From an uncultured Collinsella sp. (GTDB taxonomy: Bacteria > Actinomycetota > Coriobacteriia > Coriobacteriales > Coriobacteriaceae), in the NCBI GenBank assembly GCA_900551635.1, contig URWQ01000040.1, positions 1-9,378 on the forward strand: a stretch of 9,378 bases of DNA, given 5' to 3'. Below the pieces are notes generated by a model. The model had not been told where the DNA came from, ran no database searches, and was given only the letters and a program-made list of their open reading frames with translations. Of the stretch, positions 1-4,814 are shown piece by piece. Positions within the stretch are counted from its first letter, which is position 1. Every line of letters starts with the position of its first letter. Both the position numbers and the translations under genes were made by a program.

Positions 1-96
1 GCGCTGGTTCCCGGTTCCACCGGGCCGCGCGGCAAGGAGATATATTGCCAGACCGCGAAGCCCTGTGGAACGTCAATTCCACTCTTCACAAGTCCT

Positions 97-112
97 ACAC
101 AATATATTGCTT
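97..112. promoter_or_regulatory. NrdR-box-like palindrome
   Basis: The 16-mer ACACAATATATTGCTT matches 14 of 16 positions of the published NrdR-box consensus as I remember it (acaCwAtATaTwGtgt), including the whole ATATAT core. NrdR is a Zn-finger/ATP-cone repressor of ribonucleotide reductase genes. Real NrdR boxes normally come in pairs about 31 bp apart. Here the nearest partial copy (35-50) is 62 bp away and matches only about 9 of 16. No ribonucleotide reductase gene is visible, so a target would have to lie left of the window. An AT-rich palindrome can match this motif by chance. Confidence 0.3.
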
Positions 113-136
113 CCTATATAAGTCATAGAAAGGCTG

Positions 137-153
137 GTGCAGAAATACTGCAC
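137..153. repeat. Perfect 6-5-6 inverted repeat
   Basis: GTGCAG and CTGCAC flank the loop AAATA, giving a perfect 17-nt dyad in an otherwise plain stretch. It could be a dimeric regulator site or an RNA hairpin; there is no run of T after it on either strand, so it is not a simple terminator. I do not recognise a regulator for it. Confidence 0.45.
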
Positions 154-253
154 GTATCAGATGATGACCCTTTGGTTCAGGAATATATAGAGATCGGTCA
201 CCTGTAAGTGTTTATCTACCCGCGCTTTTAGCAATGTAAACCGCGCTTTAGAT

Positions 254-289
254 AAAAAGAGGGAGCGCCGCGCACAACGCGACACTCCC
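254..289 (-). terminator. Rho-independent terminator of infC-rpmI-rplT
   Basis: On the minus strand a 12-bp stem (278-289 with 261-272, two G-T wobbles) closes a 5-nt loop and is followed by TCTTTTT. It starts about 22 nt after the rplT stop. This is a textbook intrinsic terminator and marks the end of the ribosomal-protein operon. Confidence 0.92.
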
Positions 290-310
290 CTAGCGATTCA
301 AGAGAATCTA

Positions 311-670
311 TTAGGCCTCGAGAGCCTTCTTGGCGATGGTAGCCAGCTCGTTGAAGGACTCGATGTCCTCGTAAGCCATCTGAGCCAGGACCTTGCGGTC
401 GAGCTCGATGCCGGCAACCTTCAGGCCGTGCATGAACTGAGAGTAAGAGATGTCGTTCAGGCGAGCAGCAGCGTTGATACGGGTGATCCAGAGAGAACGA
501 ATCTCGCGCTTCTTGTTGCGGCGATCACGATACTGATACTGCAGGGAGTGCTGGACCTGCTCTTTTGCATGCTTGTAAGTACGCGAAGCGGCACCGTAGT
601 AACCCTTCGCACGGTGCATAACGGTACGGCGCTTCTTCTTGGCGGCAACAGCGCGCTTAATACGTGCCAT
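311..670 (-). CDS. rplT: 50S ribosomal protein L20
   Basis: Large-subunit protein L20, which binds 23S rRNA early and is needed for 50S assembly; in several bacteria it also represses its own operon by binding the mRNA leader. At 119 residues it has the normal family length. The first 60 residues are strongly basic, as expected of the long RNA-threading N-terminal helix. The signature KKREIRSLWITRINAAAR is at residues 53-70, followed by the globular C-terminal domain that in other species contacts the leader RNA. The ATG is preceded by AGGAG at good spacing. It is the last gene of infC-rpmI-rplT, 46 nt after rpmI, with a strong terminator downstream. Confidence 0.98.
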   Translation of the reverse strand: MARIKRAVAAKKKRRTVMHRAKGYYGAASRTYKHAKEQVQHSLQYQYRDRRNKKREIRSLWITRINAAARLNDISYSQFMHGLKVAGIELDRKVLAQMAYEDIESFNELATIAKKALEA

Positions 671-716
671 GTTCTATCAACTCCTAGACGGTAAAACGAA
701 AAACGGGAACTCGAAC

Positions 717-908
717 TTAGGCGAGACGCGACTTGATGACCTTGCGGTCGGCAGCGGCGATCTCGGTCTCCTGACGGAAGCCACGCTTACGCTTGGTGGA
801 CTTCTTGCTCAGGATGTGGCTCTTGAAAGCCTTGGCGCGCATAAGCTTGCCGGTACCAGTCTTGCGGAAACGCTTCTTGGTGCCGCTGTGGGACTTCATC
901 TTAGGCAT
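717..908 (-). CDS. rpmI: 50S ribosomal protein L35
   Basis: Small basic large-subunit protein L35, 63 residues, close to the usual 64-66. It opens with [21 protein letters not shown], the conserved start of the family, and continues with [17 protein letters not shown], an Arg/Lys-rich stretch that contacts rRNA. The ATG has AAGGAG upstream at good spacing. It lies between infC (32 nt upstream) and rplT (46 nt downstream) with no internal terminator, so it is read from the infC promoter and should share L20 feedback control if that operates here. Confidence 0.97.
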   Translation of the reverse strand: MPKMKSHSGTKKRFRKTGTGKLMRAKAFKSHILSKKSTKRKRGFRQETEIAAADRKVIKSRLA

Positions 909-940
909 GAAATACTCCTTAATCGGTTACAGAACACTAG

Positions 941-1495
941 TTACTTGGTATCGCTTGCCGCTTTATCCTCATCGAAGGCGCCCTTAATCGGGGCGAGCAG
1001 CATAAGCATGTTACGGCCTTCCATCTTAGGCTTGGACTCGACCGTAGCGTAAGGCTTGAGATCCTCGGCGAGACGCTCGAGAACGTTAAGGCCCTGCTCC
1101 GGGTGAGCCATCTCACGGCCGCGGAACATGATGGTGATCTTAACGCGTGCGCCCTTCTTGAGGAAACGCAGAACGTGGCCCTTCTTGGTCTCGTAGTCGC
1201 CAACGTCGATCTTGGGTCGGAACTTCATTTCCTTGACCTCGACCTTGGACTGGTTCTTACGAGCAGCCTTGGCCTTCATGGCCTGCTGGTACTTGAACTT
1301 ACCGTAGTCCATGACCTTGCAGACCGGCGGCTCCGCGTTGGGAGCGATCTCGACCAGGTCGAGACCCTGATCGTCGGCGACGCGCTGGGCATCACGGATG
1401 GCGAACAGGCCGAGCTGAGAGCCATCGACGCCAATCAAACGGCACGAAGATGCAGTGATCTCGTCGTTGATGCGGGTGTCATCAGACTTAGCTAT
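941..1495 (-). CDS. infC: Translation initiation factor IF-3
   Basis: IF3 binds the 30S subunit, prevents premature 50S joining and checks the start codon and initiator tRNA. From the start chosen here it is 184 residues. The N-domain opens with RINDEI (residues 8-13), the family signature VCKVMDYGKFKY is at 58-69, a basic linker spans about 72-85, and the C-domain begins near KEMKFRPKI (88-96). I start it at the ATA codon 1493-1495 because GGAGG at 1504-1508 lies 8 nt upstream of it and the product then begins just before the conserved RINDEI. The in-frame ATG at 1508-1510 would overlap that Shine-Dalgarno and has none of its own. A non-AUG start is a known autoregulatory trait of infC (AUU in E. 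coli). First gene of the operon, after a structured leader. Confidence 0.96.
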   Translation of the reverse strand: MAKSDDTRINDEITASSCRLIGVDGSQLGLFAIRDAQRVADDQGLDLVEIAPNAEPPVCKVMDYGKFKYQQAMKAKAARKNQSKVEVKEMKFRPKIDVGDYETKKGHVLRFLKKGARVKITIMFRGREMAHPEQGLNVLERLAEDLKPYATVESKPKMEGRNMLMLLAPIKGAFDEDKAASDTK

Positions 1496-1508
1496 TTTCC
1501 CTACCTCC
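1493..1508 (-). promoter_or_regulatory. infC ribosome binding site and AUA start
   Basis: On the minus strand GGAGG is followed by 8 nt and then ATA GCT AAG, where infC begins. No ATG, GTG or TTG lies in frame at a proper distance from this site. A short overlapping frame (1488-1514, eight codons from an ATG) ends in TAA three bases past the AUA; it has no ribosome binding site of its own. The non-AUG reading is an inference from spacing and from the known IF3 autoregulation logic. Confidence 0.7.
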
Positions 1509-1510
1509 AT

Positions 1511-1671
1511 TCATAAAAAAATAACCCGGCGCTTCTCAGCAACCAGGTCGTACACATAGACTTCCTCGATTTGAGGAAGGGAATCTAAGTTGTATGACCA
1601 GTCAGCTGCTCATTGGCGCCAAAAGGTGGGAACCCTCGGGTTCCTCTTTAGGGCATTGCGAGAACAACGCC
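1511..1671 (-). promoter_or_regulatory. Structured 5' leader of infC-rpmI-rplT
   Basis: Between the predicted promoter and infC lie about 175 nt without a gene but with three hairpins: GGAACC-CGAG-GGTTCC at 1629-1644, CTTCCTC-5 nt-GAGGAAG at 1561-1579, and the terminator-like hairpin at 1525-1547. Minus-strand segments GGCGC (1616-1620) and CAGC (1605-1608) can pair with GCGCC and GCTG inside the terminator hairpin, so an alternative fold that opens the terminator is possible. In Bacillus the same operon is controlled by L20 through leader attenuation. Assigning this leader to the same scheme is by analogy; I cannot show an L20 site. Confidence 0.55.
1515..1547 (-). terminator. Attenuator-type hairpin before infC
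   Basis: On the minus strand CCTGGT pairs with GCCGGG around a bulged T and an inner GCT/AGC stem closed by a GAGA (GNRA) tetraloop (1525-1547), followed by TTATTTTTTT. This is a good intrinsic terminator, but it lies inside the leader, only about 6 nt before the infC Shine-Dalgarno. It therefore fits a transcription attenuator better than the end of an upstream gene. Confidence 0.72.
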
Positions 1672-1677
1672 TTGCGA

Positions 1678-1686
1678 ATAATAACA
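1678..1686 (-). promoter_or_regulatory. Putative infC operon promoter (extended -10)
   Basis: The minus strand reads TGTTATTAT, an extended -10 element (TGn plus TATTAT, 5 of 6). No good -35 stands 16-18 bp upstream, which extended -10 promoters tolerate. Transcription would begin near 1671 and give a leader of about 175 nt. It sits just after the duplicated tRNA terminator, which would insulate it from tRNA transcription. Confidence 0.45.
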
Positions 1687-1716
1687 CGTACAGCGCGTTA
1701 TCACATTACGTACACG

Positions 1717-1738
1717 AAAAAGGGGCCTTGACCCCCTT
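1717..1738 (-). terminator. Second copy of the tRNA-Leu terminator
   Basis: On the minus strand AAGGGG, a 7-nt loop and CCCCTT are followed by further T. It is the duplicated partner of the terminator at 1900-1920: the loop has changed but the stem still pairs. It follows the tRNA 3' fragment at 1758-1780 exactly as the other follows the intact tRNA. Confidence 0.7.
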
Positions 1739-1757
1739 GAACGCTCGCTTGCATGTA

Positions 1758-1780
1758 TGGTGCCCGAGGCGAGACTCGAA
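1758..1780 (-). pseudogene. tRNA-Leu 3'-end fragment
   Basis: Contains the last 23 nt of the tRNA-Leu gene at 1942-2028: the T-loop TTCGAGT, the 3' half of the T-stem CTCGC, the acceptor strand CTCGGGC, A73 and the encoded CCA, all identical. The 5' half of the T-stem is replaced by GGCCC, which does not pair, and no acceptor 5' strand, D-arm or anticodon arm lies upstream. It cannot fold as a tRNA. A break at the T-loop is typical of tRNA 3' ends displaced by integrase-type recombination. Confidence 0.85.
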
Positions 1781-1895
1781 GGGCCTTCGCTTCGCGAAGC
1801 CCCGGGCTTCGGGCGCGAGGCGCCCTCGCCACGCTCCGCTACAAACAGGCCACAGGCCTGTTTGCTTAACGCTTCGCGCGCTCACGCGAGTTCGG
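1781..1895. other. Hairpin-rich insert between the tRNA repeats
   Basis: About 115 bp of very GC-rich sequence separate the two copies of the tRNA 3' end. It contains the self-complementary CTTCGCGAAG (1790-1799), GGGCGC-GAG-GCGCCC (1811-1825) and a 10-bp hairpin at 1842-1864. Near its right end GCGAGTTCG (1886-1894) is the exact inverse of CGAACTCGC in the T-arm of the intact tRNA (1961-1969). No frame in it looks like a gene. It may be the residue of an integrated element or a small non-coding repeat unit. Confidence 0.5.
1842..1864. repeat. Perfect 10-bp hairpin
   Basis: CAAACAGGCC and GGCCTGTTTG flank the loop ACA, giving a perfect 10-bp stem inside the insert between the tRNA repeats. 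There is no T-run after it on either strand, so it is not an obvious terminator. Confidence 0.75.
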
Positions 1896-1964
1896 CACGA
1901 AAAAGGGGGCCGCAACCCCCTTGAACGCTCACTTGCATGTATGGTGCCCGAGGCGAGACTCGAA
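1896..1964 (-). repeat. Direct repeat, copy 2 (at intact tRNA)
   Basis: This 69-bp block runs from the trailer and terminator into the 3' end of the intact tRNA-Leu and ends inside its T-loop. It is the partner of 1713-1780. Confidence 0.9.
1900..1920 (-). terminator. Rho-independent terminator of tRNA-Leu
   Basis: On the minus strand GGGGG, the loop TTGCGG and CCCCC are followed by TTTTT. It lies about 21 nt after the encoded CCA. Confidence 0.85.
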
Positions 1965-2028
1965 CTCGCACGTTGTTGCCAACGGTGGATTTTGAGTCCA
2001 CTGCGTCTGCCAATTCCGCCACTCGGGC
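1942..2028 (-). tRNA. tRNA-Leu(CAA)
   Basis: Class II tRNA of 87 nt including an encoded CCA. Acceptor GCCCGAG pairs with CTCGGGC, followed by A73 and CCA; T8 is present. The D-stem is GCG/CGC around a loop with TTGG. The anticodon stem GTGGA/TCCAC holds the loop CTCAAAA, so the anticodon is CAA, reading UUG leucine codons. The long variable arm GTTG-GCAA-CAAC and A73 are leucine features. The T-arm is GCGAG-TTCGAGT-CTCGC. The gene starts 39 nt after the transglutaminase stop with no clear terminator between them, so some read-through from that gene is possible. Its 3' end is duplicated downstream. Confidence 0.96.
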
Positions 2029-2046
2029 ACGTAATGCGTGAGTTAG

Positions 2047-2055
2047 TTTATCACA
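2047..2055 (-). promoter_or_regulatory. Weak candidate promoter of tRNA-Leu
   Basis: The minus strand reads TGTGATAAA, an extended -10-like element (hexamer GATAAA, 4 of 6) that would start RNA near 2040, about 12 nt before the mature tRNA. I see no convincing -35. It is offered only because the position fits a tRNA promoter. Confidence 0.25.
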
Positions 2056-2067
2056 GCTTTCTACCGA

Positions 2068-3501
2068 TTAGTCCGAAAATGGAACTTCGATCATTTCGAT
2101 GAGTTCGACCGTGCGTAGCATCTCGCGCTGACGGCATCCGCGACCGTCGACCGAAGCCTCACCCATCTGGTTATCGTAAGGGTCCTCGCGCATGCCGTCG
2201 AAAGAGGGCTCAAACTCTGCCTGGAATCGATTGTTGGCCACCATACGCCATGGGTCGAGATTGCCAAAGTAGTGACGGCGGCGCCACTCCTCCCCCATCC
2301 TGCGAGCAGAAGATCCAAATGACACGTCGGCGTTGAGCCAACCGGTCTGCGGCGTATAGAACTCTGCCCAGTCGTGCGACCCCACCGAATCGGGCGCAAC
2401 GTACAGGCCGCTCTGCCAACGGGCAGGCACGCCCGCGATACGGCACATGGTGATAAACGTGAGCGCCATAACGCCGCAATCGCCGCGGAGCGAATGCGCG
2501 CAGTCATCGGCAATAGATCCCAAAAGCAAGTACGGCGGCTGATAGCGATAGTCGATATACTGCGTCAGGTAATCATAGATAGCACGGGCGCGATCGAGCG
2601 GATCCTCGAGTCCGCCAACAACGCTGGCCGTCAGCTGCTGCAGATACGGCGTAAATGCAATGTGCGGACGGTCCTCGGAAATATCCTCGGGCAGAGGCGC
2701 GTCCATACGCGGATGAACCGGAAGTGTGCCACCGTAGACATCACAATAAGCAGCATCGATGTGATAACGATAAGTCACCGAGAATGAGCGCTCACTCGAA
2801 GAAGACCACGAGGCGGTACGCGCCGAAGCGTTCGCGGGAGCAACAGCACCCTCCGGCGTCATGTCGAGAATCTCGACCTGAGACTGTTGGCGGCAGGTGG
2901 CGGCTACGGGAAGCCAAGCGCGAACGGTCTCCCCCTCTAGAGCGCCGGGGACAGACAAGGACGCCTTAAGCGTAATAACGCGAGTCAATCCGTTTTGTGA
3001 CTCCATCTCCTTGAGCATCTCGTTGCGCAGTGCAATTCCGTCCGTAGGATCGGGACGCATGCCGGGAACCTCTTTGGGATATACGCGAAGCGAATCGAGG
3101 AAGTTGTCGAGAACGAACAGCTCGCCATCGATAAAGCGCCAGTCAATACGCTTACGGTTAATCAGATCGTCAAACTGCTCCTCGGTAAACTCAGGCCACT
3201 CCTCGCGAATCATCGCAATAGCCCGATCGCGCGACACCGAAAAATGAAGCGGCGTCTCAAGCATGCGATACCGCTCGGCACGAACGCAGGCAGCAAGCGA
3301 GGGATCGGGATTCTGCCCCAAAAGACGATCACAAGCCGCAACAGCCTGCGTCAAATATCCGGCATCCTTGAGACGAAGAATCTCGGGCGGCAGTCCAATA
3401 TCGAGATGACGGAAATCATCACAGCAAACATCAACAGAGCAACCAACAGGACCCTCGTCAATGACCTTCCCATCCGAAGGCAGCACATTAATAACAGCCA
3501 T
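2068..3501 (-). CDS. Transglutaminase-like domain protein
   Basis: A 477-residue protein with a transglutaminase-like (papain-fold) domain in its C-terminal half. The probable catalytic triad is Cys342 in LRGDCGVMALTF, His376 in GSHDWAEFY and Asp392 in WLNADVSFG, each in its usual motif and order. The N-terminal ~280 residues are a helical, charged region followed by a beta-rich stretch (about 175-255). There is no signal peptide or membrane segment, so it is likely cytosolic. Bacterial members of this superfamily can be peptidases, amidases or crosslinking enzymes; the substrate cannot be told here. I start at ATG 3499-3501 because GGAG lies 7 nt upstream; the in-frame GTG at 3517-3519 has no ribosome binding site. 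Transcribed alone from the promoter at 3537-3565. Confidence 0.85.
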   Translation of the reverse strand: MAVINVLPSDGKVIDEGPVGCSVDVCCDDFRHLDIGLPPEILRLKDAGYLTQAVAACDRLLGQNPDPSLAACVRAERYRMLETPLHFSVSRDRAIAMIREEWPEFTEEQFDDLINRKRIDWRFIDGELFVLDNFLDSLRVYPKEVPGMRPDPTDGIALRNEMLKEMESQNGLTRVITLKASLSVPGALEGETVRAWLPVAATCRQQSQVEILDMTPEGAVAPANASARTASWSSSSERSFSVTYRYHIDAAYCDVYGGTLPVHPRMDAPLPEDISEDRPHIAFTPYLQQLTASVVGGLEDPLDRARAIYDYLTQYIDYRYQPPYLLLGSIADDCAHSLRGDCGVMALTFITMCRIAGVPARWQSGLYVAPDSVGSHDWAEFYTPQTGWLNADVSFGSSARRMGEEWRRRHYFGNLDPWRMVANNRFQAEFEPSFDGMREDPYDNQMGEASVDGRGCRQREMLRTVELIEMIEVPFSD

Positions 3502-3536
3502 ACCAAAACTCCAAGTCACTAGAACGCTTGAAGCCC

Positions 3537-3565
3537 ATTGTAGCGAGATAAAAAGAAAGCCCCAA
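3537..3565 (-). promoter_or_regulatory. Promoter of the transglutaminase-like gene
   Basis: The minus strand has TACAAT (3537-3542, 5 of 6 for a -10) preceded by exactly 17 bp and TTGGGG (3560-3565, 3 of 6 for a -35). RNA would start near 3530, leaving a leader of about 29 nt before the ATG. Confidence 0.6.
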
Positions 3566-3641
3566 CAAGGGAGCCATCAACACCGCCGAACGGTAGTCAA
3601 AAAAATGAATTCAGCCCAGTAACCCTGCGGCGTTAAACGAA

Positions 3642-3733
3642 GGAAGCCCCGTCCCCCGGAACTGTTTCCTTGGCGCGACTTCTGGCGAAGCCAGGTGAGC
3701 GCAAAGGAAACAGTGTAGGGAGACGGGGCTTCC
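3642..3733 (-). terminator. Large 92-nt hairpin after the aldolase gene
   Basis: The stretch folds into a long interrupted hairpin. The outer stem GGAAGCCCCGTC (3642-3653) with GACGGGGCTTCC (3722-3733) has 12 perfect pairs, then ACTGTTTCCTT (3661-3671) with AAGGAAACAGT (3704-3714) has 11, then GCGC/GCGC, then CTGGC-GAA-GCCAG (3682-3694) at the tip. It begins about 20 nt after the aldolase stop and is followed on the minus strand by TTCGTTT, only a weak T-run. Most likely it ends or protects the aldolase mRNA. Its size would also suit a palindromic repeat element, which one window cannot test. Confidence 0.6.
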
Positions 3734-3753
3734 GGCGGGAAGTTTAGCGACGC

Positions 3754-4620
3754 TTACGCCTTGTTGACGGAGCCAAACTCCTCCATGAGCTCCTTGGTGC
3801 GGGCAACGATGTTGTCGCGACCAGGCTTGAGGAGCTTGCGGGGGTCAAAGCCCTTGCCCTGCTGATCCTTGCCAGCCTCGATGTACTCGCGAACGCCCTT
3901 GGCGAAGACGAGCTGCAGATCGGTGTTGACGTTGATCTTGGAGATACCCAGGGAGATGGCCTTCTTGATCTGATCCTCGGGGATGCCGGTGCCACCGTGC
4001 AGGACGAGGGGCAGGTCGCCGGTCTGAGCCTTGATCTCGCCCAGGCGCTCGAAGGAAAGGCCAGCCCAGTCGGCAGGGTACACGCCGTGGATGTTGCCGA
4101 TACCGCAGGCGAGGAAGTCGACGCCCAGGTCAGCAATCTGCTTGCACTCAGCAGGATCAGCGAGCTCGCCGCTGGAGGTCACGCCGTCCTCGGTGCCGCC
4201 GATGCCGCCGACCTCGGCCTCGATGGACATGCCCTTGGAGTGGGCAAGCTCAACGAGCTCCTTGGTGCGGTCGAGGTTAAGCTGGAAGGTCTCCTCGTGA
4301 GAGCCGTCATACATGATGGACGTGAAGCCGGCCTCGATGCACTTGAAGCAGTCCTCGTAAGAACCGTGATCGAGGTGAAGGGCGACGGGAACGGTAACGC
4401 CCGTGGCCTCGACGGCAGCCTTGACCATGTCGGCGCAGACCTTGAAACCGCCCATCCACTTAGCGGCACCAGCGGTGCACTGAAGGATCAGCGGAGACTT
4501 GGCCTCCTCGGCGGCCTGGAGAATAGCCAGGGTCCACTCGAGGTTGTTGGTGTTGAAGGCACCGAGACCGTACTTGCCGGCCTCGGCCTTCTTGAGCATG
4601 TCTGCTGCGTTGACGAGCAT
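3754..4620 (-). CDS. fba: Class II fructose-1,6-bisphosphate aldolase
   Basis: Zn-dependent aldolase that interconverts fructose 1,6-bisphosphate with dihydroxyacetone phosphate and glyceraldehyde 3-phosphate, in glycolysis and gluconeogenesis. The 288 residues match the FbaA-type length. Visible landmarks: FNTNNLEW near the start; LHLDHG (81-86) with the catalytic Asp84 and Zn ligand His85; EAEVGGIGGTEDG (134-146); His178 in GNIHGVY; LHGGTG (207-212) with Zn ligand His208; and KINVNTDLQ (228-236), which binds substrate phosphate. Tagatose-bisphosphate aldolase is a close relative, but overall likeness to Bacillus FbaA favours Fba. The ATG at 4618-4620 has AGGAGG 8 nt upstream; the frame stays open further upstream without a comparable site. 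Flanked by its own promoter and a large 3' hairpin, so probably monocistronic. Confidence 0.95.
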   Translation of the reverse strand: MLVNAADMLKKAEAGKYGLGAFNTNNLEWTLAILQAAEEAKSPLILQCTAGAAKWMGGFKVCADMVKAAVEATGVTVPVALHLDHGSYEDCFKCIEAGFTSIMYDGSHEETFQLNLDRTKELVELAHSKGMSIEAEVGGIGGTEDGVTSSGELADPAECKQIADLGVDFLACGIGNIHGVYPADWAGLSFERLGEIKAQTGDLPLVLHGGTGIPEDQIKKAISLGISKINVNTDLQLVFAKGVREYIEAGKDQQGKGFDPRKLLKPGRDNIVARTKELMEEFGSVNKA

Positions 4621-4660
4621 AAAAGAAACCTCCTGTAAGGTTGCTCCGATAACGCCTGAG

Positions 4661-4669
4661 ATTTTACCA
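4661..4669 (-). promoter_or_regulatory. Putative fba promoter (extended -10)
   Basis: The minus strand reads TGGTAAAAT, an extended -10 (TGn plus TAAAAT, 5 of 6), which would start RNA near 4654, about 34 nt before the ATG. The -35 region is poor. Just upstream lie overlapping dyads: AAACG-TT-CGTTT (4686-4697) and TTCGT-6 nt-ACGAA (4691-4706), placed where a regulator could act. Confidence 0.45.
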
Positions 4670-4814
4670 CGACATACCCGAGCATAAACGTTCGTTTGTT
4701 CACGAATACCATCCGATTGGACAAATTTTGACCGTTTGCCCCACAGAATCGACCCACTGGGGAAAATAGCTTGACGATTGAGCGGTCTTCGTGGTTCGAA
4801 AGACGGCTTCAAGC

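Larger units (their letters stand above)
1..253. other. Non-coding AT-rich region at left edge
   Basis: No open reading frame here has a convincing start or a recognisable product. The stretch lies downstream of the rplT terminator and is visibly richer in A and T than the surrounding genes. It holds several short dyads: CCCGG/CCGGG at 10-24, GTGGAA/TTCCAC at 65-82, a perfect 6-5-6 dyad at 137-153, and TTTATCTA (211-218) with TAGATAAA (249-256). The 9-mer ATATATTGC occurs at 40-48 and again at 102-110, exactly 62 bp apart. The 10-mer CCGCGCTTT(T/A) recurs at 220 and 241, 21 bp apart. It could be the control region of a gene to the left of the window, or a small non-coding element; the sequence does not decide. 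Confidence 0.5.
1713..1780 (-). repeat. Direct repeat, copy 1 (tRNA 3' end plus terminator)
   Basis: This 68-bp block matches 1896-1964 with about four mismatches and one gap by eye (near 93% identity). It covers the terminator, the trailer and the tRNA 3' end, and stops abruptly at the T-loop; beyond that point the sequences are unrelated. The start-to-start offset is 183 bp. Confidence 0.9.

Noticed and set aside
639..1052. 137-codon plus-strand frame across rplT, rpmI and infC
   Set aside because: It is a shadow of three certain genes on the other strand and crosses two intergenic gaps with ribosome binding sites.
1713..1964. CRISPR-like array
   Set aside because: There are only two copies of a 69-bp repeat, explained by the tRNA 3' end and terminator; no regular spacers exist.
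1590..2102. 170-codon open frame on the plus strand across the tRNA-Leu locus
   Set aside because: It runs antisense through the tRNA, both terminators and the direct repeat; the product would be a translation of structural RNA sequence.
3502..3519. GTG start six codons upstream for the transglutaminase-like gene
   Set aside because: No Shine-Dalgarno precedes it, and its first codons contain the GGAG that serves the ATG at 3501.
4740..4765. CCCCA/TGGGG dyad between the hydrolase and fba as a terminator
   Set aside because: Only five pairs around a long loop, and no T-run follows on the minus strand.
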